A stretch of DNA of 64,000 nt from Mesorhizobium sp. 65-26 (GCA_001899205.1 MKVL01000025.1:248001-312000); one strand, 5' to 3'; counted from the first letter of the stretch, positions 43,479-53,905 are shown. Notes: generated by a model not told the origin, from the letters alone. Numbers and translations: made by a program.

Positions 43479-44609
43479 TCAGGCCACCCGGTATTTTGCG
43501 ATGGTCTCCGGATCGAGCGACACGCCCAGCCCTGGCGCTTCCGGCACCGCGATGCGTCCGTCGAGGCCTATCGGGAAACTCTCCCGCGTCAGGTGCCAGC
43601 GCAGCGGCGACTGGCTGGTCGAGTACTCGCACGGCTCGTCCATCCAGTGACGCGAGAGGAAGGCGAGATTGGCGGCGATGGTGATGTTCGATTTGTAGCC
43701 ATGGGTAACGACGCGTTTGCCCAGGCGACGCGCAAGGTCCGCGATGCGCCGCAGTTCGGTGATGCCGCCGGCCATGGTTACGTCAGGCTGGGCGATGTCG
43801 ATCTTGCCGCGCTCGAACGCCGCTTCATATTCGTAATGCGTGGTCAGGCCGAGATCCCCGCCGCCGATCGGCACGCCAAATCCCTGGAAGCGGGCGTGGC
43901 CGTCGAGATCGTCGATCGGCAGCGGCGCCTCCACCCAGAAGAAGTCGTGCTCCTTGAAGATCGGCATCAGCGGCAGGCCTTCCTCGGCCTTCGCCCAGGC
44001 TGTCGCCGCGTCGACCATGAGGCGGATATCCGGCCCGACATGATCGCGCGCCGCCCGGATCAGCGACGCGGTTTTGTCGATGTCATCACGCCAGAATGGA
44101 TCGGCGACGATCTTGATCGCCTTCAGACCGAGCTTCAGCCCGCGGTCGATGTTGGAGCGCACCTCGTCGGTGGTCTCGCCCAGCGGATAGACGGTGCCGT
44201 AGGCGAGCACCCGGTCGCGCTGGCGGGTGCCGAGCAGCGCGCCGACGCTCTTGTTCTGCACCTTGCCGCGCAGGTCCCAGAGCGCGATGTCGACGGCCGA
44301 GATCGCATGGATCACCGCGCCGCGCCGGCCATAGTAGCTGGTCAGGTCGTACATGCGCTCCCAAAGCCCCTCCACGTCGGACGGGTCCGCGCCGACGATC
44401 GCTTCCTTGAGGCCCATGGCATGGGTGTGCGAGCGGCGCGCGTCGACGATGGCGCGGATGACCGAGGGAACGCTGTCGACCTCGGCGACGCCGGTAAGAC
44501 CTTCGTCAGTGTGGACGAGAACGAGGCAATTGTCGTATGACCCATCGAAGGTCTCGCCGGTCCAGCCGGGTACGCGCAATTCGATGACTTCGATGTCCAC
44601 GATTTTCAT
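43479..44609 (-). CDS. Mandelate racemase/muconate-lactonizing enzyme family protein (third of three)
   Basis: Enolase-superfamily enzyme of 376 residues. Lys163 and Lys166 (LKAIKIV), Asp200 (MVDA), Glu227 (VEAP), Asp276 (QPD) and His303 (VTHGYKS) are in place. The third metal ligand, usually Glu, appears as Asp252 in GGGDLG; an Asp there can still bind Mg but is less common. Single gene, divergent from the IclR regulator at 44691, which therefore probably controls it. Confidence 0.91.
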   Translation of the reverse strand: MKIVDIEVIELRVPGWTGETFDGSYDNCLVLVHTDEGLTGVAEVDSVPSVIRAIVDARRSHTHAMGLKEAIVGADPSDVEGLWERMYDLTSYYGRRGAVIHAISAVDIALWDLRGKVQNKSVGALLGTRQRDRVLAYGTVYPLGETTDEVRSNIDRGLKLGLKAIKIVADPFWRDDIDKTASLIRAARDHVGPDIRLMVDAATAWAKAEEGLPLMPIFKEHDFFWVEAPLPIDDLDGHARFQGFGVPIGGGDLGLTTHYEYEAAFERGKIDIAQPDVTMAGGITELRRIADLARRLGKRVVTHGYKSNITIAANLAFLSRHWMDEPCEYSTSQSPLRWHLTRESFPIGLDGRIAVPEAPGLGVSLDPETIAKYRVA

Positions 44610-44657
44610 GTGTCTCGTCCCCCCGGCGGATCCATCAACGCAACCAGTTCCAAATAT

Positions 44658-44683
44658 CGGACGCTGGTCCGCAATCCCGGAAT
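44658..44683. promoter_or_regulatory. Candidate IclR-type operator
   Basis: CGGAC-GCTG-GTCCG (44658-44671) is a perfect dyad directly followed by ATCCCGGAAT (44674-44683). Both lie in the 81 bases between the divergent racemase-family and IclR genes, immediately in front of the IclR start, as expected for an autoregulated IclR protein. Confidence 0.45.
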
Positions 44684-44690
44684 ATCAAAA

Positions 44691-45512
44691 ATGCGCTCCC
44701 CGATAAAGTCAGCCGTCGCGAAAAATTCTGACGAGGCCGTGCGCGAAGCCCCCGACGAAGAGAGCACGGGGTCCCGCAGCGTCCGGCGCGCGCTCGATAT
44801 CCTCGAACTGATGCTGACGCGCGGTGAGCCCGTGACCGTGGCGCAGATCATCGCCGAGCTTTCGATCCCGAAATCCACGGCCTACGAACTGGTGCGCACC
44901 TTGTCGGAAGGAGACTACCTGGCGCCCTCCGGCAGGGGCAGCGGCCTGTTTCTCGGGCGCAAGCTGTTCGAGCTCGGCATGGCCTACCGCAGCCATGTCG
45001 ATCTCCTGAAGGATGGCGCCCAGATCGCCGAGGAATTACGCGACGAAACCGGCGAGACGGTGCAGCTTTCGGTCCTCGATGACGACATGATGATGGTGCT
45101 GCTCAAGGAGGAGGGCATTCGTCCCCTCCGTATCATCAGCAATGTCGGCTCACGCGTTCCGGTCAACTGGGCGGCCGCCGGCCGTCTGCTGGTGTCCGAC
45201 ATGGACGACAAGGCGCTGACGGCTTTGCTGACGGCGACCGTGCGCCCGTCGCCGACGGGTCGGGCCGCGACCGATGTCGCCAAGCTGATCACGCAGATCC
45301 GGCGGTTCCGCCGCCAGGGCTACGCGACGGAGCTGAACGAGACCAACGAGCATGCCGGCTGCGTGGCCGCCCCGGTGATCGACGCATCCGGCCGCTGCAT
45401 AGCGGCGTTGAGCGTGGCGGCGCCCGAGCAGCGTCTGGCCAAGCCCAACCGCGACTATCTGATCGTCAGCGTCATCAAGGCAGCCGAGAAGCTGTCGCGC
45501 CGCCTCGGCTAA
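44691..45512 (+). CDS. IclR-family transcriptional regulator
   Basis: Regulator of 273 residues: an unstructured Glu-rich head (about 1-30), winged helix at about 32-95 (SRSVRRALDILELML, AQIIAELSIPKSTAYELVRTLSEGDYL), and the IclR ligand-binding domain with ETVQLSVLDDDMMMVL and NETNEHAGCVAAPV. The start MRSPIKSAV is preferred; an in-frame ATG at 44610 would run into the divergent promoter. Likely regulates the racemase-family gene at 44609 and perhaps neighbours with similar upstream sites. Confidence 0.91.
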   Translation: MRSPIKSAVAKNSDEAVREAPDEESTGSRSVRRALDILELMLTRGEPVTVAQIIAELSIPKSTAYELVRTLSEGDYLAPSGRGSGLFLGRKLFELGMAYRSHVDLLKDGAQIAEELRDETGETVQLSVLDDDMMMVLLKEEGIRPLRIISNVGSRVPVNWAAAGRLLVSDMDDKALTALLTATVRPSPTGRAATDVAKLITQIRRFRRQGYATELNETNEHAGCVAAPVIDASGRCIAALSVAAPEQRLAKPNRDYLIVSVIKAAEKLSRRLG

Positions 45513-45522
45513 AATCGCGCCG

Positions 45523-46650
45523 TCAGCCGGCGTGCAGGCGCCGCAACGCCGCCAGCAGCGCCTCCTGTGCCAGGTCGCCGCGCAGGTGCGATTCGATCAG
45601 CGCGCCGCCCTTCTCCTGGAAGCCGAGATAGCCATTGTAGCGGGGCCGTATCCAGCACCCGTCCATGGTCGCCATGGTGTCGTGATAGCAGCCGCCGAAA
45701 CGCTCGTTGATTGCCTCATCCTGCCACACGTCGCGCCGGGCCGGCTGGCCATGATGCAGGGCAAAGGCGTGCTGCGTCGCCGGCTCCAGCACGAAGCGGG
45801 CATAGGCCAGGGCTTCGGGGAGGTGGCTTGTATGCGCCGAGACGCCTAGTCCGGTGCCGCCGATCGTCGAGCCGGCCGCTCCGTTGGGGCCCGGCAGGTC
45901 GTGGAAGCGCAGCGGCCGGCGCTGGTCCGCCTCCGCGTAGGTCGCATAGCAGTAGACAGCCGGGCAAAATGCCAGTTCGTCGCTCTCGACCATGCGGTCG
46001 TGTAGCACGATGCTGTTCCAGTCGAGCACATCGCGGGGGCAATGGTCGAGCAGACCGCGCATCAGGCCGAGCACCTCTCGCGCCGCCGCCTGGTCGCAGA
46101 AATCCTCTTCCCGCCGCGTCGCGCAGGGGGTGCCCAGATTGGCCATGAGCGTGAAGAACGTCATCAGGCTGTGCACGCCGGACAGGCCTATGGCGAGCCA
46201 CATGCCACGGCGGCGGGCCTTCTGGCCAAGCGATACCAATTCGCGCCAGTTGGCTGGTGCCTCCGCGTCGAGCAGCCGCATCAGGTCGGGGCGCGAGGCT
46301 GCCACCTGGCAGGCGGCGTCGACCGGCGCCGCCCACAGGGAGCCGCCAAGCCTGTAGGAATCGAGCGAAGGGCCGACGAAGGGGTCGTCCCCGGCCGCGA
46401 CGATCTCGTCGAGCGGAACCAGACACTGTGTCTCGGCGATCAGGCCGCTGAACGGGTGGTCGAGGATGATGAAGTCGAACTCCTTCGCCAGTACGTCCAC
46501 GGGTGTGAACTCGAAGCCGCTCAAGGGCCGGGACGACCATTCGATCTCGACATCGGGATGGCGCGCCCGGAATGCCGGCATCGTCTCGAGCAGCGGATCG
46601 ATTGCGCGACGATGGACCCACGTCATGCCGCGAAGTTTTATAGCTGCCAT
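45523..46650 (-). CDS. Family 1 solute-binding-protein-like protein without signal peptide
   Basis: Protein of 375 residues with the two-lobed SBP family 1 pattern (LRGMTWVHRRAIDPLLETMPAFRARHPDVEIEW, later IGGTGLGVSAHTSHLPEALAYARFVLEPATQHAF). It starts directly in the first strand; no hydrophobic leader exists, and none is seen in frame upstream. From memory, signal-less proteins of this family occur beside CaiB/BaiF CoA-transferase genes in other proteobacteria; none is here. It ends 10 bases from the convergent IclR gene. It could be a cytoplasmic ligand binder, or a transport protein that has lost its leader. Confidence 0.82.
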   Translation of the reverse strand: MAAIKLRGMTWVHRRAIDPLLETMPAFRARHPDVEIEWSSRPLSGFEFTPVDVLAKEFDFIILDHPFSGLIAETQCLVPLDEIVAAGDDPFVGPSLDSYRLGGSLWAAPVDAACQVAASRPDLMRLLDAEAPANWRELVSLGQKARRRGMWLAIGLSGVHSLMTFFTLMANLGTPCATRREEDFCDQAAAREVLGLMRGLLDHCPRDVLDWNSIVLHDRMVESDELAFCPAVYCYATYAEADQRRPLRFHDLPGPNGAAGSTIGGTGLGVSAHTSHLPEALAYARFVLEPATQHAFALHHGQPARRDVWQDEAINERFGGCYHDTMATMDGCWIRPRYNGYLGFQEKGGALIESHLRGDLAQEALLAALRRLHAG

Positions 46651-46718
46651 TCTATGCTCCGGTTTCGGCTTGCGGACGAATGAGGCGTGAAGTCTGGATA
46701 GCTGCTCGTATATCCAGC

Positions 46719-46728
46719 ATTCCGGAAT
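46719..46728. promoter_or_regulatory. Palindrome upstream of the signal-less binding protein gene
   Basis: ATTCCGGAAT, a perfect 10-base palindrome, 69 bases upstream of the leftward start at 46650. It is preceded by the inverted repeat CTGGATA...TATCCAG (46694-46717). Closely similar decamers occur at 44674, 42571 and 53962, all in promoters of this region. Confidence 0.45.
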
Positions 46729-46755
46729 ATGTTGGTCGAGTTTCGATTGACGCCG

Positions 46756-47610
46756 CTAGAGCCGGGGATAGCGGAGCCTGAGGCCCGGCGTCGCCATCGG
46801 TGCGGTATGCACCGACCAGCCGCAGAGGCTTGCGATGATGAGCGTCTTCCTGTCTGGCCCGCCGAAGGCGATGTTGGTCGGGGCAATCAGCATCAGTTGC
46901 TCCCAGTCGTCATAGAGCGTGATGAGTTCGCCGGCCGCGGTCAGGCGATAAATGATGTTGGGATTGTAGAGGCTGATGTAGAGATCGCCATTCTCGTCCA
47001 ATGCGACACCGTCCGGCACCTGGCGCGGCAGTTCCACGACGACGACGCGCTCGCCGGCGCTGCCATCCGCGTTGATTGCCACCTTGGAGATCAGGGGCGG
47101 GCAGGATTCCACCACGTAGAGCCAATGGCCGTCCGCCGACAGGCACATGCCATTCGGAAAGGCGCATGCCTGGCAGTCCCAGATGCTGGCCTCGCCGCCG
47201 GGAGCGACCTTCCACACCACACCGTCGCGCGCGCCCCAGCTTCCCGAATCCGAGACGTAGAGATTCCCGTGGTCATCGAACACCGGATAGTTCGGCACGC
47301 GCATTCGCTGCTCCCCGTCGCCGTCGGCATAGATGCTGACCGCGCCGTCCGGCGTGATGCGATGCACGCACGCATTGCGGTCGTCACAGGCATAGGTATT
47401 GGCGTCGGCGTCGTGGGCGAGGCCGAGCAGGAAGCCGCCGGCCACGCGCGTCACCTCGCGCATGGCGCCGCCATCCAGCGCAAAGCGGTAGAGCTGGCCG
47501 GCCTCTCCGCCGGCATAGGCGTTGCCGTCGGGTCCCCAGGCCACGGCCTCGGGATGATCGAAGGCAAGGCCGACATTGGAGAGCGCAAGATGCTTGTGTT
47601 CGCTCGACAT
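46756..47610 (-). CDS. SMP-30/gluconolactonase-family protein
   Basis: Six-bladed beta-propeller protein of 284 residues; expected reaction is hydrolysis of an aldonolactone to the sugar acid. Features: HPEAVAWGPDGNAYAGGEAGQLYRF, YPVFDDHGNLYVSDSGSWG and PNGMCLSADGHWLYVVES, carrying the metal-binding Glu, Asn and Asp positions of the family. The start MSSEHKHLAL has AGGA eight bases upstream; the frame is open for another 41 codons without one. Divergent from the SDR gene at 47784. It fits between a sugar dehydrogenase and an acid-sugar dehydratase. Confidence 0.89.
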   Translation of the reverse strand: MSSEHKHLALSNVGLAFDHPEAVAWGPDGNAYAGGEAGQLYRFALDGGAMREVTRVAGGFLLGLAHDADANTYACDDRNACVHRITPDGAVSIYADGDGEQRMRVPNYPVFDDHGNLYVSDSGSWGARDGVVWKVAPGGEASIWDCQACAFPNGMCLSADGHWLYVVESCPPLISKVAINADGSAGERVVVVELPRQVPDGVALDENGDLYISLYNPNIIYRLTAAGELITLYDDWEQLMLIAPTNIAFGGPDRKTLIIASLCGWSVHTAPMATPGLRLRYPRL

Positions 47611-47783
47611 CGCTGGGTTCCTGAAGGAGATGATGGCGGGGTGGCGAGGCAATGCCGCGCGGATCGATTCAAGGCTTGACGATTTCCGCGCCAAGTCTAA
47701 TCTGTTCCGAGATGTCAGATCAAGGTCCAACATTCTGGACTGAGATCGACCGGGTGGGACGACTTGCCGAGCGGGATGAATAG

Positions 47784-48560
47784 ATGGGTTTGCTGGACGA
47801 CCGGATTTGTCTCGTCAGCGGCGCCGGCCAGGGATTGGGCCGGTCGGTAGCGCTCGAGATGGCCGCGGAAGGTGCGGGAGTGGTCCTGCTCGAACGCAAT
47901 GGCGAAACGGTCGCCGCGGTCGCCTCCGAGATCGAGGCCGCCGGTGGCAAGGCGTATCCCTATAGTCTCGACGTCACGGATTACGCCCGCTACGAGCAGG
48001 TTGTCGGCGACGTCGTCATCGCGCACGGGCGCATCGACGTGCTCGTCAACAATGCCGCCATCAACCCACCGACGAGAACGCTGCTCGACGATACGCTGGA
48101 AGACTGGCGGCGCACCATCACCATCAACCTCGAGGCTGTCTACATGGGCAGCAAGCTGGTCGCCCCGCACATGGTGCGGCGGCAATCCGGCAGGATCATC
48201 CACATCGCATCCATCCAGGGTTTCGCCTCGAGCGGCGAATGCGGCTCCTACAACGCCGCCAAGGGCGGCATCATCGCCTACACCAAGTCGATGGCCGTCG
48301 AGCTCGGCCGCTACAACATCCTCGTCAACGCGGTTGCGCCGGGCTTCATGGTCACGCCGATGTCGATGGTCAACGGCGTCGACGAGACCACGACACCCGA
48401 TTTTATCGACTGGTATGTCGACAGGCGCAAGATCCCGCTCGGCCGCGCCGGCCTTCCGGAAGACGTCTCCGGCACCGTGGTGTTCCTGGCATCGGACTAT
48501 TGCCGCTACATGACCGGGCAATTGCTGGTCGTCGACGGCGGCTTGATGAGCACGTTCTGA
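47784..48560 (+). CDS. Short-chain dehydrogenase/reductase (SDR)
   Basis: Classical SDR of 258 residues: GAGQGLG at 13-19, NNAA at 89-92, catalytic Ser143, Tyr156 and Lys160 (YNAAK). The residue after the second strand is Glu37 (LLERNG), consistent with NAD. It stands 66 bases ahead of a sugar-binding-protein gene on the same strand, so it probably oxidises the sugar that this transporter delivers, giving the lactone for the SMP-30 protein. Confidence 0.92.
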   Translation: MGLLDDRICLVSGAGQGLGRSVALEMAAEGAGVVLLERNGETVAAVASEIEAAGGKAYPYSLDVTDYARYEQVVGDVVIAHGRIDVLVNNAAINPPTRTLLDDTLEDWRRTITINLEAVYMGSKLVAPHMVRRQSGRIIHIASIQGFASSGECGSYNAAKGGIIAYTKSMAVELGRYNILVNAVAPGFMVTPMSMVNGVDETTTPDFIDWYVDRRKIPLGRAGLPEDVSGTVVFLASDYCRYMTGQLLVVDGGLMSTF

Positions 48561-48626
48561 CCGTGGCGCGGCCGGGAGAATGCCGCGTCACGGAGGTAAC
48601 TGGGGCAAGGAGGAAAGGCCGAGACC

Positions 48627-49976
48627 ATGCATGATTTCACATTGAAGGACATATCCCGCCGGGGCTTCCTGAAGACGACCGCTGGCCTGGGGGCCGGCGC
48701 CGCGCTGGGCGCCATGCTGCCGTCGGCGCCGGCGCTGGCGGCCGACAAGACGCTCGACATGTGGTGGTGGGGCGAGCAGGAGCTGCCGGGGCTGCAGGCC
48801 TTCGTCAACAGCTCCATCGCCGGCTACAAGGAAGCGACCGTCAAGGCGATGCTGCAGGACACCGCGGTGGTGATCTCGCAGTTCCAGACAGCCGCCGCCG
48901 CCGGCAACGCGCCCGACATCCAGTATCTCTGGAACGGCATCAACCACATGGAGAGCGTGTGGTTCGGCTATCTCCGGGAGCTCGACGGCCTCGTCAACGC
49001 CGACGTCGTGACCGCCTCCAATCCGACCAGGCTCAGCCATTTCGGCGGCCACGTCTATCGCGTCGGCTGGTATCCGCTGCCCATGCTGTGGGTCTACAAC
49101 AAGAAGCTGTTCGAGCAGGCCAAGCTCGATCCCAACGCGCCGCCAGCGACCTGGGAAGCGCTGCTCGACGCTTGCGAGAAGCTCAAGAGCGCCGGTGTCG
49201 AGGCGATCGGCGGCGGTATCCAGGACGGCTACTGGAGCGAGTGGTACATCAGCCACGCGTTGCCGCAGAACCTCGATTCGCTCGGCGAGGCGGTAGAGCT
49301 GTTCATCGGCGACAAGGATTTCCGCGATCCGAAATACCATGAGCACTGGGTCAAGCTCGAGGAGCTCAAGACGCGCGGCTTCCTCAACAAGGACATGTCG
49401 TCGCTCGAGCTCTATCCCGGCATCGACCTGGTCGCCGCCGGCAAGCTCGGCATCGGCCAGACGATCGGCACGCGCCTGCCGGCCGACCTCAAGACCGCCG
49501 ACGGCCAGCTCGGCATCATGACGATGCCGCTCTACGGCAAGGGCAAGCTGGCGGGCGTGCCGCTCCTCGACGTCCAGGGGCTTGGCATCTCCGCCAACGC
49601 CAAGGATCCGAAGGCCGCCGCCGCCTTCCTGGAATATCTCCACTCGCCGGAGCGCCTGAAGGCATTCTGGGACGCGACCGGATGGATTCCGTCCAACAAG
49701 AATTTCGACACCAGCGTCATCAAGAACGACACCGTGCGCGCGATGTGGGAGAAGTGGGGCCTCGGCCAGAACATCTCCAACGTCACCAACGTCATGCCCG
49801 GCCAGTTCTACGAAAGGGCGGCCATTCCGACCGGCCAGCAGATCGTGCAGGGCTCCATGACCGGCGAGCAGGCGGGCGAGCTCGCCGCTCAGACCGCGAA
49901 GGAGTGGCGCGACTTCAATCCGGACCTGGTCGAGAAATACCGGAAGTGGGCGGTCGACCTGTCGTCGCCGACCTGA
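48627..49976 (+). CDS. Sugar ABC transporter substrate-binding protein (family 1)
   Basis: Binding protein of 449 residues with a twin-arginine signal (ISRRGFLKTTAGLGAGAALGAML, cleavage after ALA). The mature part begins DKTLDMWWWGEQELPGLQAFV and has the family 1 layout. The Tat signal suggests folding before export. It is followed by two permease genes, an epimerase-like gene and a convergent ATPase gene, so this system alone of the three sugar systems here has a nearby ATPase. Confidence 0.93.
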   Translation: MHDFTLKDISRRGFLKTTAGLGAGAALGAMLPSAPALAADKTLDMWWWGEQELPGLQAFVNSSIAGYKEATVKAMLQDTAVVISQFQTAAAAGNAPDIQYLWNGINHMESVWFGYLRELDGLVNADVVTASNPTRLSHFGGHVYRVGWYPLPMLWVYNKKLFEQAKLDPNAPPATWEALLDACEKLKSAGVEAIGGGIQDGYWSEWYISHALPQNLDSLGEAVELFIGDKDFRDPKYHEHWVKLEELKTRGFLNKDMSSLELYPGIDLVAAGKLGIGQTIGTRLPADLKTADGQLGIMTMPLYGKGKLAGVPLLDVQGLGISANAKDPKAAAAFLEYLHSPERLKAFWDATGWIPSNKNFDTSVIKNDTVRAMWEKWGLGQNISNVTNVMPGQFYERAAIPTGQQIVQGSMTGEQAGELAAQTAKEWRDFNPDLVEKYRKWAVDLSSPT

Positions 49977-50065
49977 TTTCGCGGTGCCGGGCGATGCAGG
50001 CCCGGCCGGATCCATCCATTTTTCCGCGCCGTGGCTTCACGGCGCGGTTTGTCCAGCGGCGCACC

Positions 50066-50944
50066 ATGAACGCATCGTCCCGGTTTACTCCCTATCTCTA
50101 CGTGCTGCCGCTTCTGGCGCTGCTGGCCTTCGTCTTCGGTTATCCGCTGGTGCGGATCTTCGAATTCAGCTTCAAGATGGTGCGCGGCGTCGACGGACCC
50201 TGGATAGGGTTGCGCAACTACGAACTCGTGCTGTCGCAATCGCTGTTCTGGGAATCGGTACTGCACAATCTGCAGCTCCTCCTGGCCATTCCCGCCATGA
50301 TCGTCATATCGCTGCTCGTCTCGATCCTGCTCTATGAGCGGGTCGCGGGCTGGAAGGTCTATCGCGTCATCGTCTTCGTGCCGTTCGTGCTGGCCATCCC
50401 GATCATCGCGGTGGTCATGAAGCGCATGTTCCAGTTCAGCGGCCCGGTGAACGAGGTGCTGCGCTGGCTGGGCCTCGATTTCATGGCGCTCGACTGGATC
50501 GGCTCCTCCGACGTCGCCTTGTGGACGGTGATGATCCTGATCATCTGGCGCGAGTCCGCGCTCGGCATCATCCTGTTCCTGGCCCGGCTGCTCAGTCTCG
50601 ATGAATCGCTCATCGAGGCCGCCAGGCTGGAAGGCGCCTCCTGGTGGCAGCGCGTCTGGTACATCATCCTGCCGCAGATGCGCGGCGTCATCGAATTCTA
50701 TGCGGTGGTCAGCGTCATCACCATGCTCTCGGCGGTGTTCGCCTATGTCTACGTGGTCGGTGGCGGTCGCGGCGGGCCGGGCACCTCGACGGTGGTGGTC
50801 GAATTCTACATCTTCAACGCGCTGATCCGCACCAGCCTCCCCGGCATCGCCGCGGCGGCGTCCGTGCTGCTGTTCCTGGTCTCGGTCGCGCTCATCTTTC
50901 CGCTGTTCCGGGCCCGGCGCCTGGCCAATGAGCAGGAGGCGTGA
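50066..50944 (+). CDS. Sugar ABC transporter permease (MalF/UgpA type)
   Basis: Permease of 292 residues: first segment YLYVLPLLALLAFVFGYPLVRIFEFSF and the EAA loop ESLIEAARLEGASWWQRVWYIILPQM. The ATG at 50066 gives the usual short head (MNASSRFTP). About 90 bases after the binding-protein stop, with its own stop overlapping the next start (GTGA). Confidence 0.93.
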   Translation: MNASSRFTPYLYVLPLLALLAFVFGYPLVRIFEFSFKMVRGVDGPWIGLRNYELVLSQSLFWESVLHNLQLLLAIPAMIVISLLVSILLYERVAGWKVYRVIVFVPFVLAIPIIAVVMKRMFQFSGPVNEVLRWLGLDFMALDWIGSSDVALWTVMILIIWRESALGIILFLARLLSLDESLIEAARLEGASWWQRVWYIILPQMRGVIEFYAVVSVITMLSAVFAYVYVVGGGRGGPGTSTVVVEFYIFNALIRTSLPGIAAAASVLLFLVSVALIFPLFRARRLANEQEA

Positions 50945-51807
50945 ATGTCGCGCGCGAACCACGTTTCCCGGCGCTTGGCGGGAGCAAAGCCGTGAAGGCC
51001 GGCGATGCCCTCAAGCACGGCGTGCTGCTGCTCGCCTCATTCCTGGCGCTGGCGCCAACGCTGTTCATGCTGTCGACGGCGCTCAAGAGCGACGAGCAAT
51101 ACGCGGTCGACAAGCTCGGCCTGCCGACCGCGCCGGTGCTCGACCATTTCCGCGCCGTGCTTCTCGACAGCCCTTTCCTGTCCTGGATGATGAACAGCCT
51201 CATCCTCGTGGTGGGCGCTGTCGGGGTCAGCATCATCGTCTCCTGCCTTGCCGCCTACGCGATCGCGCGCATGGAGTTCAAGGGACGCCAGCTTCTCCTC
51301 GCCCTCAACACCTCGCTGATGGCGGTGCCGCCTATCGTCATGATCGTGCCGCTCTTCGTGCTCTATTCGCGCATCGGCCTCATCAGCACCTACCAGGGCG
51401 CGATCCTCATCTATGCCGGCCTCATCACGCCGTTTTCCGTCTATCTCCTGACGACGTTCTTCCGCACCGTTCCGAAGGAGCTGTTCGAATCCGCCCACAT
51501 AGACGGCGCGGGCGATTTCAGAATCCTGCTCAAGATCGTCATCCCGCTGTCGGCGCCGGCCTTGGTCACGCTCGTCGTGGTCAATTCGCTCTATGTGTGG
51601 AACGACCTGCTCATCGCGATCATCTTCCTGCAGGATGATGCCAAGCGCACGCTCATGGCCGGCATCAGCGTTTTCCAGGGGCGCTACAACAACCAGGTAC
51701 CGCTGACCATGGCCGGCATGGTGATCGCCAGCGCGCCCATGCTCATCCTCTACATCAGCTTCCAGAAGTACTTCATTCGCGGCCTTATGGCCGGCGCCGT
51801 CAAATGA
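50941..51807 (+). CDS. Sugar ABC transporter permease (MalG/UgpE type)
   Basis: Permease of 288 residues starting with GTG, which overlaps the previous stop and has AGGAG four bases before it. EAA loop KELFESAHIDGAGDFRILLKIVIPLS. C-terminal region VPLTMAGMVIASAPMLILYISFQKYFIRGLMAGAVK is typical of MalG-type proteins. Coupled to the epimerase-like gene by an ATGA junction. Confidence 0.93.
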   Translation: MNVAREPRFPALGGSKAVKAGDALKHGVLLLASFLALAPTLFMLSTALKSDEQYAVDKLGLPTAPVLDHFRAVLLDSPFLSWMMNSLILVVGAVGVSIIVSCLAAYAIARMEFKGRQLLLALNTSLMAVPPIVMIVPLFVLYSRIGLISTYQGAILIYAGLITPFSVYLLTTFFRTVPKELFESAHIDGAGDFRILLKIVIPLSAPALVTLVVVNSLYVWNDLLIAIIFLQDDAKRTLMAGISVFQGRYNNQVPLTMAGMVIASAPMLILYISFQKYFIRGLMAGAVK

Positions 51808-52793
51808 CGCAACATATCACCATCGCCAGCGACGCGTTGCGCGTCACCCTCAATCCGCGGGTCGGCGGCACCATCACCGACATCACCCACGTGCCGTCAG
51901 GCTTGTCGGTGCTGGGCGAGGTGCCATGGGATCCCGTCGACGCCCCGATAGCCAGCCTTGGCGCGCGCGACGAGAACCATTGGCTCACGCGCTATGGCGG
52001 CGGCTGGCCGTTGCTGTTTCCCAACGGCGGCGATGCCTGCACCTTCGACGGCGCTTTCCACGGCTTCCATGGCGAGGCCTCGATAGCGCCCTGGGATGTG
52101 GAGATGGTTGGCGGTTCGGCTGTGCTCAGCCGACGCTTCTTCAGTGTGCCTGTGACCATGCGGCGCGAGTTCAGCATCGACGGCGACCTGCTGGTCATCC
52201 GCGAGCGCCTGCTGATGACGGGATCCGCGCCGGTCGAGGTCATGTGGGGGCACCATCCGACCTTCGGTTCGGACCTTTTGGCCGGGCCGGTCGAGATCAC
52301 CTCCGGCGCCAGGCGGATAACCGCCGACGATGTCCACGATCCCGCCGCGAACCCCCTGCTGCCGGGAGCCGCTGGGGCATGGCCCGAGCTTCCGGGCAAG
52401 GCAGGCGCCGTCGATCTGAGCCATCCCGGCGGGGTGGTCTCGGCAATGGCCTATCTGCATGACTTCGAGGCCGCCTGGGTGGCCATGCGTCGGCTGGACG
52501 ACGCGGTCGCCGTCGCGCTGTCGTGGGACGGGGCGCTATTTCCCTGCGCCTGGCTGTGGCTCGAGCTCGGAGGCACCAGCGCGCCGCCCTGGCATGGGCG
52601 CGGGCGGCTGATCGGCCTGGAGCCCAACACCACGCGATCGGGCATGGGGCTGGCCGATGCCAGGCGCCGCGGCAGCCATCTTTTGCGGCTCGACCCCGGC
52701 CAGGAACTGAGCACGGAGCTGCGCCTGCAGGTTTTCCGGCCGGCCGGCCGGATATCGGCGCTCGACGGTGACGGCCGGGCCGTTCCGGCCTGA
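51804..52793 (+). CDS. Aldose 1-epimerase-like protein
   Basis: Protein of 329 residues with the galactose-mutarotase fold: LNPRVGGTITDITHVPSG at the start, NHWLTRYGGGWPLLFPNGG, and MWGHHPTFGSDLL carrying the central histidine pair. Such proteins interconvert the anomers of a free sugar or act on related pyranoses. It is translationally coupled to the permease, hence probably handles the imported sugar before the SDR dehydrogenase. No signal peptide. It ends 17 bases from the convergent ATPase gene. Confidence 0.88.
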   Translation: MTQHITIASDALRVTLNPRVGGTITDITHVPSGLSVLGEVPWDPVDAPIASLGARDENHWLTRYGGGWPLLFPNGGDACTFDGAFHGFHGEASIAPWDVEMVGGSAVLSRRFFSVPVTMRREFSIDGDLLVIRERLLMTGSAPVEVMWGHHPTFGSDLLAGPVEITSGARRITADDVHDPAANPLLPGAAGAWPELPGKAGAVDLSHPGGVVSAMAYLHDFEAAWVAMRRLDDAVAVALSWDGALFPCAWLWLELGGTSAPPWHGRGRLIGLEPNTTRSGMGLADARRRGSHLLRLDPGQELSTELRLQVFRPAGRISALDGDGRAVPA

Positions 52794-52810
52794 CCGTGTC
52801 TGGAACGCGC

Positions 52811-53905
<1,095 letters not shown>

